From Streptomyces sp. NBC_01478 (GTDB taxonomy: Bacteria; Actinomycetota; Actinomycetes; Streptomycetales; Streptomycetaceae): DNA of 64,000 nucleotides. The notes beneath the pieces are model-generated. The model saw nothing but the letters and a program-made list of their open reading frames with translations, had not been told where the DNA came from and searched no databases. Each line of letters begins with the position of its first letter. Within the stretch, counting starts at the first letter, position 1. A program made the position numbers and the translations under genes. Location: contig NZ_CP109444.1 in assembly GCF_036227225.1 (NCBI RefSeq), positions 7,855,501 to 7,919,500 of the forward strand, read 5' to 3'. Shown piece by piece: positions 1 to 8,139 of this stretch.

Positions 1-2
1 TC

Positions 3-872
3 GCGCTCCAGGCCATGGGCCGGACCGGCGAGCCGGTGCTGCGCGGCGTCGAGTACATCCAGAAGCTGGTCTTCCGCATCCTCGGCATGATCATGTGGGC
101 CGCGCCCGTCGGTGCCTTCGGCGCGATGGCCGCGGTGATCGGCGAGACGGGCATGGACGCGCTCAAGGCACTGGGCACGATCATGGCCGGCTTCTACGTC
201 ACCTGTTTCCTCTTCATCGTGGTCGTGCTCGGCACGCTGACCAAGCTGGTCGCCAAGGTCAACCTGTTCCAGTTGCTGAAGTACCTCGGCCGTGAGTTCC
301 TGCTGATCGTCTCCACCTCCTCGTCCGAGTCCGCGCTGCCGCGGCTCATCGCGAAGATGGAGCACCTCGGTGTCAGCCGCCCGGTCGTCGGCATCACCGT
401 GCCGACCGGCTACTCCTTCAACCTCGACGGCACGATGATCTACCTGACCATGGCCTCGCTGTTCATCGCCGACGCGATGGACCAGCCGATGAGCATCGGC
501 CAGCAGATCGGGCTGCTGCTCTTCATGATGGTCGCCTCCAAGGGCGCGGCCGGTGTCTCCGGCTCCGGCATCGCCGTACTCGCCAGTGGTCTGCAGTCGC
601 ACAAGCCGGCCCTGGTCGACGGTGTCGGCCTGATCATCGGCATCGACCGCTTCATGAGCGAGGCCCGCGCGGTCACCAACTTCGCCGGCAACGCCGTCGC
701 CACGCTGCTCATCGGCACCTGGACCGGCGAGGTCGACAAGGAGCGGGTGAACCGGGTCCTCGCGGGTGAACTGCCCTTCGACGAGAAGACGTTGCTCGAC
801 GAGCACGACGGCGACGAGCACCTCGACGGAGTGCCCGAGCAGGGCGGCGAGAAGGAACTCGCCAAGGCCTGA
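3..872 (+). CDS. dctA: C4-dicarboxylate/cation symporter, C-terminal part (5' end outside window)
   Basis: The reading frame is open from base 3, so the true start lies to the left; an ATG at 15 is internal. The protein matches the C-terminal half of the sodium/proton:dicarboxylate symporter (SDF, DctA/GltP) family, inner-membrane carriers that take up succinate, fumarate, malate or glutamate. Family marks visible are the serine-rich re-entrant loop (STSSSESALPRL), the TGYSFNLDGT stretch, and the second hairpin loop KGAAGVSGSGIAVLA, followed by the helix with DRFMSEARAVTNFAGNAVAT. A charged cytoplasmic tail of about 50 residues ends the protein. DctA and GltP cannot be told apart from sequence alone. 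A compact hairpin follows the stop codon. Confidence 0.9.
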   Translation, partial: ALQAMGRTGEPVLRGVEYIQKLVFRILGMIMWAAPVGAFGAMAAVIGETGMDALKALGTIMAGFYVTCFLFIVVVLGTLTKLVAKVNLFQLLKYLGREFLLIVSTSSSESALPRLIAKMEHLGVSRPVVGITVPTGYSFNLDGTMIYLTMASLFIADAMDQPMSIGQQIGLLLFMMVASKGAAGVSGSGIAVLASGLQSHKPALVDGVGLIIGIDRFMSEARAVTNFAGNAVATLLIGTWTGEVDKERVNRVLAGELPFDEKTLLDEHDGDEHLDGVPEQGGEKELAKA

Positions 873-874
873 CC

Positions 875-894
875 CGCCCCCCTCAGCGGGGGCG
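875..894 (+). terminator. Intrinsic terminator-like hairpin after the symporter gene
   Basis: A perfect 7-bp GC stem (CGCCCCC / GGGGGCG) with a 6-base loop sits 3 bases after the symporter stop codon. There is no U tract, which is common in Streptomyces. Confidence 0.6.
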
Positions 895-1095
895 CCCGGA
901 CCCGCCTGAACACGGCCCGGACGCCCCGACCACGCCGGGCGGCTGGGTGTCCCCCCGTCGCTCAGCCGCCCGGTCCACATCGCTCCACCCGCCCTCCGGG
1001 GCGGCCGTTCAAGCAGATGCACTAGCGTGCCGTGCCGTGCCGGAAACCTCCGGCGCGGCACGGCACGTTCACGTTCGGTGGGAGTCACGGGGGCC

Positions 1096-1866
1096 ATGGG
1101 CATGAAGATCGACTGGGACCGGCGGCACTGCGCACGGCACGGACATGTGACGTACGCGCCCGACGAGACGGCACTGCGGGAGCGGCTGCGGGCCGAGACC
1201 GGCCTGGGGACGGCCTGGCGGTGTCTGCGCTGCGGCGACTTCGTCCTCGGCGAACCGCACGGCTCGGGGCCCGCCGAGCAGGCCCCGCTGGTGCCGCGCG
1301 GGAAGGTGCTGCGGGATCTGTTCATCCTGCGCTTCCTGGCGATCGAGCGGGCCGTGCGCGGGGTGTTCATCGTGCTGGTCGCCGCCGCGGTGTGGAAGTT
1401 CAGCAACAGCCAGGACTCGGTGCGCAAGCTCTTCGACGACTACCTGAACGTCTTCCGCCCGGTCTTCAAGCACTTCCACTACGACCTCGACCACTCGCCG
1501 ATCGTCGGCTCCATCCAGAAGACCTTCGGCTACAAGCACTCCACGCTCGTCCTGGTCGCCGTACTGCTGCTCGCGTACGCGCTGATCGAACTCGTCGAGG
1601 CCGGCGGGCTCTGGTACGCCAAGCGCTGGGCGGAGTATCTGACGGTGGTCGCCACCGCCGCGTTCCTGCCGCTGGAGATCTACGAACTCACCGAACACAT
1701 CAGTTGGCTGAAGATCGCCACCCTCGTTCTCAACATCCTCGCCGTCGTCTATATCGCCCTGGCCAAGCGGCTGTTCGGCCTGCGCGGCGGCCGGAAGGCC
1801 TTCGACGAGGAACGGGAGAGCGCTTCCCTGCTGGAGGTGGAGACCTCGGCCGGGGTCATGGTCTGA
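1096..1866 (+). CDS. DUF2127 family membrane protein
   Basis: A protein of 256 residues. The N-terminal 55 residues are soluble and contain WRCLRCGDF, a CxxC pair that could bind a metal. The rest has four hydrophobic segments (roughly residues 85-105, 150-170, 180-198 and 205-225) typical of DUF2127, an uncharacterised family of small integral membrane proteins. ATG 1096 was chosen because upstream codons read as unrelated low-complexity sequence and a GGGAG-like site precedes it; ATG 1102 and GTG 1078 are alternatives. The AAA+ gene follows after 67 bp and may be co-transcribed. Function unknown. Confidence 0.75.
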   Translation: MGMKIDWDRRHCARHGHVTYAPDETALRERLRAETGLGTAWRCLRCGDFVLGEPHGSGPAEQAPLVPRGKVLRDLFILRFLAIERAVRGVFIVLVAAAVWKFSNSQDSVRKLFDDYLNVFRPVFKHFHYDLDHSPIVGSIQKTFGYKHSTLVLVAVLLLAYALIELVEAGGLWYAKRWAEYLTVVATAAFLPLEIYELTEHISWLKIATLVLNILAVVYIALAKRLFGLRGGRKAFDEERESASLLEVETSAGVMV

Positions 1867-1933
1867 CGCCCGAGGGCTCCTGGTCTGACACTCTGGTCCG
1901 AAACATCGGAACCTGGGCTTTACGGAGGCAGAC

Positions 1934-3436
1934 ATGGGTGAACCGGGCGGAGTGGAGTTCATGAGCGCGGCCGAGCACGAGCGCAGATACGGTGCCGAAC
2001 GCGAGTCCTCGCCCCTGTCGTTGCAGCAGATCAGCGAACTCTTCTACCAGTTCCTCGCCGCGGTCGCCCGCCCCAAGCCGAAGGATTACGACCCCGCCCG
2101 CAACCTCACCGAACGTCTCCGCGCGCACCTCGGCACGGCACCCGCCGACCGGCCCGTCGTCAAGGCCGCGTATCCGCCGTACGACCTCCCGAACGTGCAT
2201 CTCGCGCTGGAGAACTGGTTCGCCGGGGAAGGGCGTTCGTACGAACTGATCGGGATGCGTGGCGCGCAGAACCGCGGCGATCTCACCCTCGGCGACATCC
2301 TTGAAGCCGCCGACCGCCACGACCGGTTCACGATCGGGGCGGTCGACTACGCCCATCTGCCGATCTCGCCGGACGACGAACTCCCCTGTGTCTCCTGCGG
2401 GTTCTACCTCGGCGCGGAGGGCGAGGACCGGTTCGCGGTGCTGCTGCGCGGACCGGCCGACGAGTACGGGCGCGACAAGGTGGAGATCGAAGTCCTCGCG
2501 CGGGACAAGGAGTTCGCGGACCGGCTGCTCGCCCAGATCGACGTGCTCGTGCGCGAGCACAACATCTTCCGCGGCCAGGTGCTCTCCTTCGAGGGCTCCG
2601 AGTTCGGCCACGGCCTCGGCCCGTTCCGCTTCCACCGCCGCCCCACCCTGACCCGCGAGGACATCGTCCTGCCCGAGGGCCTCCTGGAGCGCGTCGAACG
2701 CCAGGTCGTCGGCGTGGCCCGCCGCCGCGAGCAACTCCGCGCCGCCGGCCAGCACTTGCGCCGCGGCCTCCTCCTCTACGGCCCGCCCGGCACCGGCAAG
2801 ACCCACACGATCCGCTATCTCCTCTCCCACCTCCCGCAGTTCACGGTCGTCGTCCTGTCCGGCACCGGCATCGACGCCATCGGCCCCGCATGCGCCCTGG
2901 CCCGGATGCTCCAGCCCGCGCTCGTCGTCCTGGAGGACTGCGACCTGATCGCCGAGGCCCGCGACCACGGCAGCGGCGAACAGCCCCTCCTCTTCCAGAT
3001 CCTCAACGAGATGGACGGCCTCGGCGACGACGCCGACGTGGCCTTCCTCCTCACCACCAACCGCGCCGACCTCCTCGAACCGGCCCTGGTCCAACGCCCC
3101 GGCCGCGTCGACCTCGCCGTGGAGATCCCCCTCCCGGACGCCCCGGGCCGGGCCCGCCTCCTGGCCCTCTACGGCACGGGCCTGGACCTCGACGAGGAGG
3201 TGACCGCCGAGGTCGTGTCCCGCACGGAGGGCACGACCGCGTCCTTCACGAAGGAGCTGGTACGCCGGTCCGTGCTGATCGCGGCCGAACGCGAGTCGGC
3301 GGTCACGGAACCCGCCGACCTCCGCGCGGCCCTCGACGAACTCCTCGGCGACCAGGACCGGTTGACGCGGCGGCTGCTCGGAGCGGCGTCCTCGGCTACC
3401 GCACCGCCTCCGGCAGCCACTCCCGCGCCCGAGTGA
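1934..3436 (+). CDS. AAA+ family ATPase
   Basis: A protein of 500 residues. The N-terminal half (about 1-230) matches nothing I recognise. The C-terminal half is one AAA+ module: Walker A GPPGTGKTH near residue 282, Walker B LVVLEDCD near residue 331, sensor-1 LLTTNRAD near residue 374, and the arginine-finger region QRPGRVD near residue 387. This layout resembles the single-module FtsH/CDC48-like clade, so ATP-driven remodelling of a protein partner is likely; the partner is unknown. GGAGG at 1924-1928 supports ATG 1934. The last 41 bp overlap the convergent epimerase gene. Confidence 0.8.
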   Translation: MGEPGGVEFMSAAEHERRYGAERESSPLSLQQISELFYQFLAAVARPKPKDYDPARNLTERLRAHLGTAPADRPVVKAAYPPYDLPNVHLALENWFAGEGRSYELIGMRGAQNRGDLTLGDILEAADRHDRFTIGAVDYAHLPISPDDELPCVSCGFYLGAEGEDRFAVLLRGPADEYGRDKVEIEVLARDKEFADRLLAQIDVLVREHNIFRGQVLSFEGSEFGHGLGPFRFHRRPTLTREDIVLPEGLLERVERQVVGVARRREQLRAAGQHLRRGLLLYGPPGTGKTHTIRYLLSHLPQFTVVVLSGTGIDAIGPACALARMLQPALVVLEDCDLIAEARDHGSGEQPLLFQILNEMDGLGDDADVAFLLTTNRADLLEPALVQRPGRVDLAVEIPLPDAPGRARLLALYGTGLDLDEEVTAEVVSRTEGTTASFTKELVRRSVLIAAERESAVTEPADLRAALDELLGDQDRLTRRLLGAASSATAPPPAATPAPE

Positions 3437-4292
3437 AGGTGTAACCGAGCTGTGCGGCGCGGGAGTTGTCCATGCCGTAGAAGCGGGCGAAGGAGAACGG
3501 CGAGGTCTCGCCCTCCGTCGCCGTCCTGAACACCACGCTCCCGGACGGGATGTGGGCGGCGATCGCCTCGCACAGGTCCTCCGTGGTGAGCGGGCCGTGG
3601 GAGGCCGCGTTGACCGGGCCCGTGAAGTCCTGGCCGACCGTCCAGAAGAGGAAGTCGGCGATCTCGTCGACGTGGATGTAGGTCGCCGGGTGGTTGGTGC
3701 GGGGGACGGCGATGGGCGTGCCGGTGCGGATGCGGTCGACGTAGTGGTCCAGGCGGCCGGTGAAGTCGTCGGCGCCGCCCAGGACATGGGCCACCCGGAC
3801 CGCCGCGTACGGGAACTCCGGCTCGGCCGCGAAGACCGCCTCCGCCTGCCGCTTGCCCTCGCCGTAGTGCGCGTCGAGGAACTCCGGGTCGTCCCAAGGG
3901 AGTTCGAGGTCTACGGACACGGCGAGCGGATCGACGGCCGCCTCGCTCACCAGTGTTGGCGAGTCCTCGTACTCGTACACCTCGACGGTCGACGTCATCA
4001 CATAGCGGCCGGTGCGGCCGGTGAGGACGCGGCGGGCGATCGCCGCCTGGCGCGGGGTGTAGCAGACCTGGTCGACGACGACGTCGAAGGTGCGCGGGCC
4101 GATCGCGGCGCGCAGCGCGTCCTCGTCGTCGCGGTCGGCGATCAGGTGGACGACCCCGGCGGGCGGCGCCGACGACCCGCGGTTGAGGACCGTGACCCGG
4201 TCCCCGGCGGCCAGCAGCCGCGCGATCAGCCGCTTGCCGAAGTAGCGGCTGCCGCCGATGACCAGTACGTCCCGTGCCTTTTCCATGACCAT
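3396..4292 (-). CDS. NAD-dependent epimerase/dehydratase (atypical SDR)
   Basis: A protein of 298 residues with an extended SDR fold. The nucleotide-binding loop is VLVIGGSRYFGKRL, an atypical form of GxxGxxG used by plant and bacterial UDP-galactose/mRNA-binding-like SDRs. The catalytic pair appears as YGEGK (Tyr-x-x-x-Lys). The substrate is not predictable. The start is ATG 4292 or ATG 4286; a GAAGAA site lies six bases before 4292. It is divergent from the Lrp/AsnC regulator with only 39 bp between starts, so that regulator may control it. Its 3' end overlaps the AAA+ gene by 41 bp in convergent orientation. Confidence 0.8.
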   Translation of the reverse strand: MVMEKARDVLVIGGSRYFGKRLIARLLAAGDRVTVLNRGSSAPPAGVVHLIADRDDEDALRAAIGPRTFDVVVDQVCYTPRQAAIARRVLTGRTGRYVMTSTVEVYEYEDSPTLVSEAAVDPLAVSVDLELPWDDPEFLDAHYGEGKRQAEAVFAAEPEFPYAAVRVAHVLGGADDFTGRLDHYVDRIRTGTPIAVPRTNHPATYIHVDEIADFLFWTVGQDFTGPVNAASHGPLTTEDLCEAIAAHIPSGSVVFRTATEGETSPFSFARFYGMDNSRAAQLGYTFTRAREWLPEAVR

Positions 4293-4331
4293 AATTCTTC
4301 GGGCGTACCAGCAGGATCTGAAGGGGGAGAC

Positions 4332-4841
4332 ATGGGAGTTCAGGCCGCCGCACCGAAAGAACCACGGCATCCGCGAGCCACCGCCGACGAAACACCGGTG
4401 GCCTTCGACGCGGTGGACCGGCAGATCCTCCACCTCCTCCAGACCGACGGCCGGATCAAGCTCAGCGAACTCGGACGGAGGGTCCGGCTGAGCCCGGCGG
4501 CGGTCACCGAGCGGGTCCGCCGCCTGGAGACCGCGGGCGTGATCAGCGGCTACGGCGCCCATGTCGTCCCCGGCCGGCTCGGCTACGGCATCCAGGCGTT
4601 CATCCGGGTCGACCCGCACGGCGGCTACACCCTGAAGCACCCCAGAACCCTGGAGCTGATCGGGCGGCCCGAGATCACCGAGGTGCACCATGTCGTCGGC
4701 GAGGACTGCTGGATCCTCAAGGTCGCCGTCCGGGACACCGTCCACCTGGAGGACGTCCTCGAAGCGGTCTCCGCCCTCGGGCGCACCACGACGTCCATCG
4801 TGCTGACCTCCCCGGTGGAGCGGAAACCGCTGTTGCCCTGA
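4332..4841 (+). CDS. Lrp/AsnC family transcriptional regulator
   Basis: A protein of 169 residues, the usual size of the feast/famine family. After a 25-residue tail comes the winged helix-turn-helix (AVDRQILHLLQTDGRI, then LSPAAVTERVRRLETAGVISGY), then the RAM ligand-binding domain with VHHVVGEDCWILKVAVRD. Such proteins form octamers and sense amino acids. GGGGGAG precedes ATG 4332. The divergent epimerase is the most likely target; MerR follows 29 bp downstream on the same strand. Confidence 0.9.
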   Translation: MGVQAAAPKEPRHPRATADETPVAFDAVDRQILHLLQTDGRIKLSELGRRVRLSPAAVTERVRRLETAGVISGYGAHVVPGRLGYGIQAFIRVDPHGGYTLKHPRTLELIGRPEITEVHHVVGEDCWILKVAVRDTVHLEDVLEAVSALGRTTTSIVLTSPVERKPLLP

Positions 4842-4871
4842 CGCCGACGTCAAGGATTACCGTCGTAGGCA
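4833..4871 (+). promoter_or_regulatory. MerR-type promoter with 19-bp spacer, probably leaderless
   Basis: TTGCCC (4833-4838) and TACCGT (4858-4863) are separated by 19 bp, the elongated spacer typical of MerR-controlled promoters. A CGACG/CGTCG dyad (4845-4849, 4861-4865) sits in the spacer and -10 zone. The -10 is 7 bp from the ATG at 4871 and no ribosome-binding site is present, so the transcript probably begins at the start codon. It overlaps the end of the upstream gene. Confidence 0.5.
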
Positions 4872-5257
4872 TGCGAATCGGCGAGCTGGCCGCGCGGGCC
4901 GGGACCACCACGCGGGCGTTGCGGTACTACGAGTCGCGGGGGCTGTTGCCCGCGCGGCGCGGGGGGAACGGGTACCGGACGTACGACGAGGGTGATCTGA
5001 AGCTGCTGCGGCAGATCAGGACCTTGCAGGACTTCGGGTTCGACCTGGAGGAGACGCGGCCCTTCGTTGAGTGTCTGCGGGCCGGGCACCCGGAGGGCGA
5101 CTCGTGCCCGGCGTCGCTCGCGGTCTACCGGCGCAAGCTGGCCGAACTGGACTCCCTGATCGGGGAGTTGCAGGCGGTGCGGGCGGAGATCGGGGTGCGG
5201 CTGGCGACGGTCGAGGAGCCGGAACCGTTGTGCGAACTGGGAGGGCGGGAACTGTGA
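4871..5257 (+). CDS. MerR family transcriptional regulator
   Basis: A protein of 128 residues. The N-terminal winged helix (MRIGELAARAGTTTRALRYY) and wing (NGYRTYDEGDLKLLRQI) are followed by a coiled-coil dimerisation helix. The effector region keeps few cysteines (Cys in FVECL, SCPAS and LCELG), so metal or redox sensing is possible but the CopR/SoxR-type ligand set is not obvious. It overlaps the thioredoxin start as GTGA, so the two are translationally coupled. The pairing suggests the regulator controls thioredoxin and possibly itself in response to thiol stress; that part is inference. Confidence 0.88.
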   Translation: MRIGELAARAGTTTRALRYYESRGLLPARRGGNGYRTYDEGDLKLLRQIRTLQDFGFDLEETRPFVECLRAGHPEGDSCPASLAVYRRKLAELDSLIGELQAVRAEIGVRLATVEEPEPLCELGGREL

Positions 5258-5586
5258 TCGAGGCGACAGACGTGATCGAGGTGACGGACGGGAATTTCGC
5301 GGCCGAGGTGATCGGGGCCGAGTTGCCGGTGCTGGTGGAATTCACCGCCGACTGGTGTCCGCCGTGCCGGCAGATGGGGCCGGTGCTGCGCGCGCTCGCC
5401 GCCGAGGAGGCGGATCGGCTGAAAGTGGTGCAGGTGAACGTAGACCGGAATCCGGAGACGACGAACGCCTACAAGGTTCTCTCGATGCCCACGTTCATGG
5501 TCTTCCGGGGCGGCGAGCCGGTGAAGGCCATGGTGGGGGCGCGGCCCAAGCGCCGGCTGCTGGAGGAGCTCTCCGACGTGCTGTGA
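5254..5586 (+). CDS. trxA: Thioredoxin
   Basis: A protein of 110 residues with one thioredoxin fold: EFTADWCPPCRQMGP holds the redox-active CxxC, VQVNVDRNPETTNAYKV follows, and SMPTFMVFRGGEPV gives the cis-proline loop. The active site is WCPPC rather than the common WCGPC, which should shift its redox potential. GTG 5254 overlaps the MerR stop (GTGA) and has GGAGG about ten bases upstream; GTG 5272 is an alternative. It is the second gene of a two-gene operon closed by a strong hairpin. Confidence 0.9.
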   Translation: MIEATDVIEVTDGNFAAEVIGAELPVLVEFTADWCPPCRQMGPVLRALAAEEADRLKVVQVNVDRNPETTNAYKVLSMPTFMVFRGGEPVKAMVGARPKRRLLEELSDVL

Positions 5587-5595
5587 TCCCGCCCC

Positions 5596-5647
5596 ATACG
5601 CAAAAGAATCCCCCGAGCAATTGCGCTCGGGGGATTCTTTTGCGTAT
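5596..5647. terminator. Perfect 23-bp bidirectional terminator
   Basis: ATACGCAAAAGAATCCCCCG begins the 23-base left arm (5596-5618). The right arm (5625-5647) is its exact reverse complement, and the loop is 6 bases. The arms carry AAAAG and CTTTT, so a U-rich segment follows a GC core on either strand. It ends the thioredoxin transcript and insulates helD. Confidence 0.85.
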
Positions 5648-5659
5648 ATTCAATGGTTC

Positions 5660-5713
5660 GCGACTTCACGGGAATTGAGTCGCAAAGAGGCTCAGTGAGC
5701 ACAGTATATAGGT
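5660..5713 (+). promoter_or_regulatory. helD promoter region with two inverted repeats
   Basis: GCGACT (5660-5665) pairs with AGTCGC (5678-5683), and GCTCAGTGAGC (5690-5700) is an 11-bp palindrome. A TATATAGG stretch at 5705-5712 is the best -10 element and lies only about 8 bp before GTG 5720, allowing a leaderless or nearly leaderless transcript. I see no good -35. I could not match the rifamycin-associated element described for some helR genes, whose sequence I do not remember exactly. Confidence 0.35.
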
Positions 5714-5719
5714 CCGGGA

Positions 5720-7972
5720 GTGGAATTGTCAAACAGCGATGAAATTCACGGTGAGCAGGAATTCATCGACGGTCTGTACGCACGCGTGGACGCGCTGCGC
5801 GGCGCCACCGAGGACTCCGTCACGGACGCGCTCGGGCAGGGCAACACGCCCATGCAGGCCCGGCTGGAGCGGGACATCCTGGTCGCCGAGCGCTCGGGGC
5901 TGCTCGCCGCGCTGAACGCCGTGGACGGCTCGCTCTGCTTCGGCCGGATCGACCTGACCTCCGGCGTCCGGCACCACATCGGCCGGATCGGCATCCGCGC
6001 CGCCGACCTCAGCCCGATCCTGATCGACTGGCGCGCCGACGTCGCCCGCCCCTTCTACCTCGCCACCGGCCACACCCCGATGGGCCTGCGCCGCCGCCGG
6101 CACCTCACGACCGACGGCCGCCGCGTCACCGCCCTGCACGACGAGATCCTCGACCTCGGCGACGCCACCCGCACCGGCCACGAGGACCCGACCGGCGACG
6201 CCGTGCTGCTCGCCGCGCTCGACTCCGCGCGCACCGGCAGGATGAGCGACATCGTGCAGACCATCCAGGCCGAACAGGACGAGATCATCCGGGCGCCCCA
6301 TCGCGGAGTGCTCGTCGTCGAGGGCGGCCCCGGCACCGGCAAGACCGCGGTCGCGCTGCACCGGGCCGCGTATCTCCTGTACGAACACCGGGAGTTGCTC
6401 GCCAAGCGCGCCGTCCTGATCGTCGGCCCGAACCCCGCGTTCCTCGGCTACATCGGCGAGGTGCTGCCCTCCCTCGGCGAGACCGGCGTCCTGCTGGCGA
6501 CCGTCGGCGAGCTGTTCCCCGGCGTGAAGGCGACGGCCACCGACAGCCGTGCGGCGGCCGCCGTGAAGGGCCGCGCCGACATGGCCGACGTCCTCGCCAG
6601 GGTCGTACGCGACTGGCAGTCCCTGCCCGACCCGGTCATCGCGATCGAGCACGACCGCGAGATCCTCATGCTCGACGACGGCCTGGTCCGCATGGCCCGC
6701 GACCGCACCCGTGAGGCCCAACTCCCGCACAACGCGGCCCGCGAGCACTTCGAGGGCCACATCCTCAACACCCTCACCGAGATGGTCGCCGAACGCATCG
6801 GCACGGATCCGTTCGACGGCGGCAACCTGCTGGACCCGAGCGACATCACCCAGATCCGCGACGAACTCGCCGAGAACCCCGAAGTCTGGGCGGCCATCGA
6901 CCAGTTGTGGCCGCGGCTGACCCCGCAGTACCTCGTCGCGGACTTCCTCGCCGACCCCGTCGGCTACGTCTCCGACGACGACGCGGACGCCATCCGCCGC
7001 CCGGTGACCCGCGAGTGGACCGTGGCGGACGTACCGCTGCTCGACGAGGCCGCGGAACTCCTCGGGCGGGACGACCGGGTGCGGCGGGCGCGGGCCCAGC
7101 GCGAGCGGGAGGAGCAAGTGTCGTTCGCACAGGGGGTGTTGGACGTGTCCTTCGCGTCCCGGACGTTCGAGTTCGAGGACAAGGAGGAGGGTGATCCCGA
7201 GGGTTCCGAGGTGCTGTCGGCGCACGACATCATCGACGCGGAGCGCTTCGCGGAGCGGCACGAGGAGGAGGACCACCGCAGCGCCGCCGAGCGCGCGGCG
7301 GCCGACCGTACCTGGGCGTTCGGGCACATCATCGTCGACGAGGCGCAGGAACTCTCCCCGATGGCCTGGCGGTTGCTGATGCGCCGCAGCCCCACCCGGT
7401 CGATGACCCTGGTCGGCGACCCGGCCCAGACGGCCGAAGCGGCGGGCGTCGGTTCCTGGTCGGAGATCCTCGCCCCGTACGTCGAGGACCGCTTCGACCA
7501 CACCCGCCTCGGCGTCAACTACCGCACCCCCGCCGAGATCATGGACCTCGCGGCGGCCGTCGTCCGCGCGGAGAATCCGTCCTTCGAACCGCCGAGTTCG
7601 GTGCGGTCCACTGGTGTACGGCCCTGGGTGCGCGCCACTGACGATCTGCCGGGTGCCGTTGCCAAGGCCGTGGGTGAACTCACGCCCGCGGAGGGGCGGT
7701 TGGCCGTTATCGCGCCGCGTGATCTGCACCGGAGGCTGGCCGCGCGGCTGGACGGGGTGACGGCGGGGGCGGAGCCGGATCTGACGCGGAGCGTTGTGCT
7801 GCTCGATCCTCGGCAGGCGAAGGGGTTGGAGTTCGACTCGGTGTTGGTGGTCGAGCCGGGGCGGTACGGCACGAGTGATCTGTACGTGGCGTTGACTCGG
7901 GCTACGCAGAGGTTGGGGGTGTTGCATACGGGGGCGCTGCCGCTGAGCTTGGCGGGGGCGGTGTCTGGGTGA
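5720..7972 (+). CDS. helD: HelD/HelR-type RNA polymerase-associated ATPase (UvrD-like superfamily 1)
   Basis: A protein of 750 residues. HelD proteins bind RNA polymerase, open its clamps and release stalled or drug-bound enzyme; some Streptomyces members (HelR) protect against rifamycins. The N-terminal arm (1-60) fits the secondary-channel coiled coil. Walker A is GGPGTGKTAVALHRAAYLLY near residue 200, motif II IIVDEAQELSPMAWRL near 537, motif III LVGDPAQT near 560, motif IV VNYRTPAEIM near 596, and motifs V-VI are RQAKGLEFD and YVALTRATQRL. The start is uncertain: GTG 5720 has no spaced Shine-Dalgarno site, while TTG 5726 lies 5 bases after GGAG. S. coelicolor has two HelD proteins; I recall one beside glgB. 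Confidence 0.85.
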   Translation: MELSNSDEIHGEQEFIDGLYARVDALRGATEDSVTDALGQGNTPMQARLERDILVAERSGLLAALNAVDGSLCFGRIDLTSGVRHHIGRIGIRAADLSPILIDWRADVARPFYLATGHTPMGLRRRRHLTTDGRRVTALHDEILDLGDATRTGHEDPTGDAVLLAALDSARTGRMSDIVQTIQAEQDEIIRAPHRGVLVVEGGPGTGKTAVALHRAAYLLYEHRELLAKRAVLIVGPNPAFLGYIGEVLPSLGETGVLLATVGELFPGVKATATDSRAAAAVKGRADMADVLARVVRDWQSLPDPVIAIEHDREILMLDDGLVRMARDRTREAQLPHNAAREHFEGHILNTLTEMVAERIGTDPFDGGNLLDPSDITQIRDELAENPEVWAAIDQLWPRLTPQYLVADFLADPVGYVSDDDADAIRRPVTREWTVADVPLLDEAAELLGRDDRVRRARAQREREEQVSFAQGVLDVSFASRTFEFEDKEEGDPEGSEVLSAHDIIDAERFAERHEEEDHRSAAERAAADRTWAFGHIIVDEAQELSPMAWRLLMRRSPTRSMTLVGDPAQTAEAAGVGSWSEILAPYVEDRFDHTRLGVNYRTPAEIMDLAAAVVRAENPSFEPPSSVRSTGVRPWVRATDDLPGAVAKAVGELTPAEGRLAVIAPRDLHRRLAARLDGVTAGAEPDLTRSVVLLDPRQAKGLEFDSVLVVEPGRYGTSDLYVALTRATQRLGVLHTGALPLSLAGAVSG

Positions 7973-7978
7973 CCGTCC

Positions 7979-7997
7979 CTGGGGGCTGCGCCCCCAG
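7979..7997 (+). terminator. Hairpin after helD
   Basis: CTGGGGGC (7979-7986) pairs perfectly with GCCCCCAG (7990-7997) around a 3-base loop, 6 bases after the helD stop. It is also the left end of a widespread type of Streptomyces intergenic repeat. Confidence 0.6.
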
Positions 7998-8032
7998 ACC
8001 CCCGCTTCGGCCTGGACGGCCTCGTCCTCAAA

Positions 8033-8107
8033 CGCCGGACGGGCTGGGGGGCGCCGGACGGGCTGGGTATGTGCGGCCTGCGTTGGAAGGGCGCCGGACC
8101 GGCTGGA
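8033..8107. repeat. Three short direct repeats in a Streptomyces intergenic element
   Basis: CGCCGGACGGGCTGGG occurs at 8033-8048 and 8052-8067, and a variant (CGCCGGACCGGCTGGA) at 8092-8107. It lies between the convergent 3' ends of helD and glgB. Sequence of this flavour is scattered through intergenic regions of Streptomyces chromosomes. Confidence 0.6.
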
Positions 8108-8139
8108 TATTGCCGGCCGGCGCTTACGACGTCGGGTTG

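Noticed and set aside
5071..5253. Longer thioredoxin starting at 5071
   Set aside because: That part is out-of-frame MerR sequence; GTG 5254 with the GTGA overlap fits better.
7973..8139. A small gene between helD and glgB
   Set aside because: The sequence is a known type of Streptomyces intergenic repeat with a hairpin and direct repeats; no start with ribosome site.
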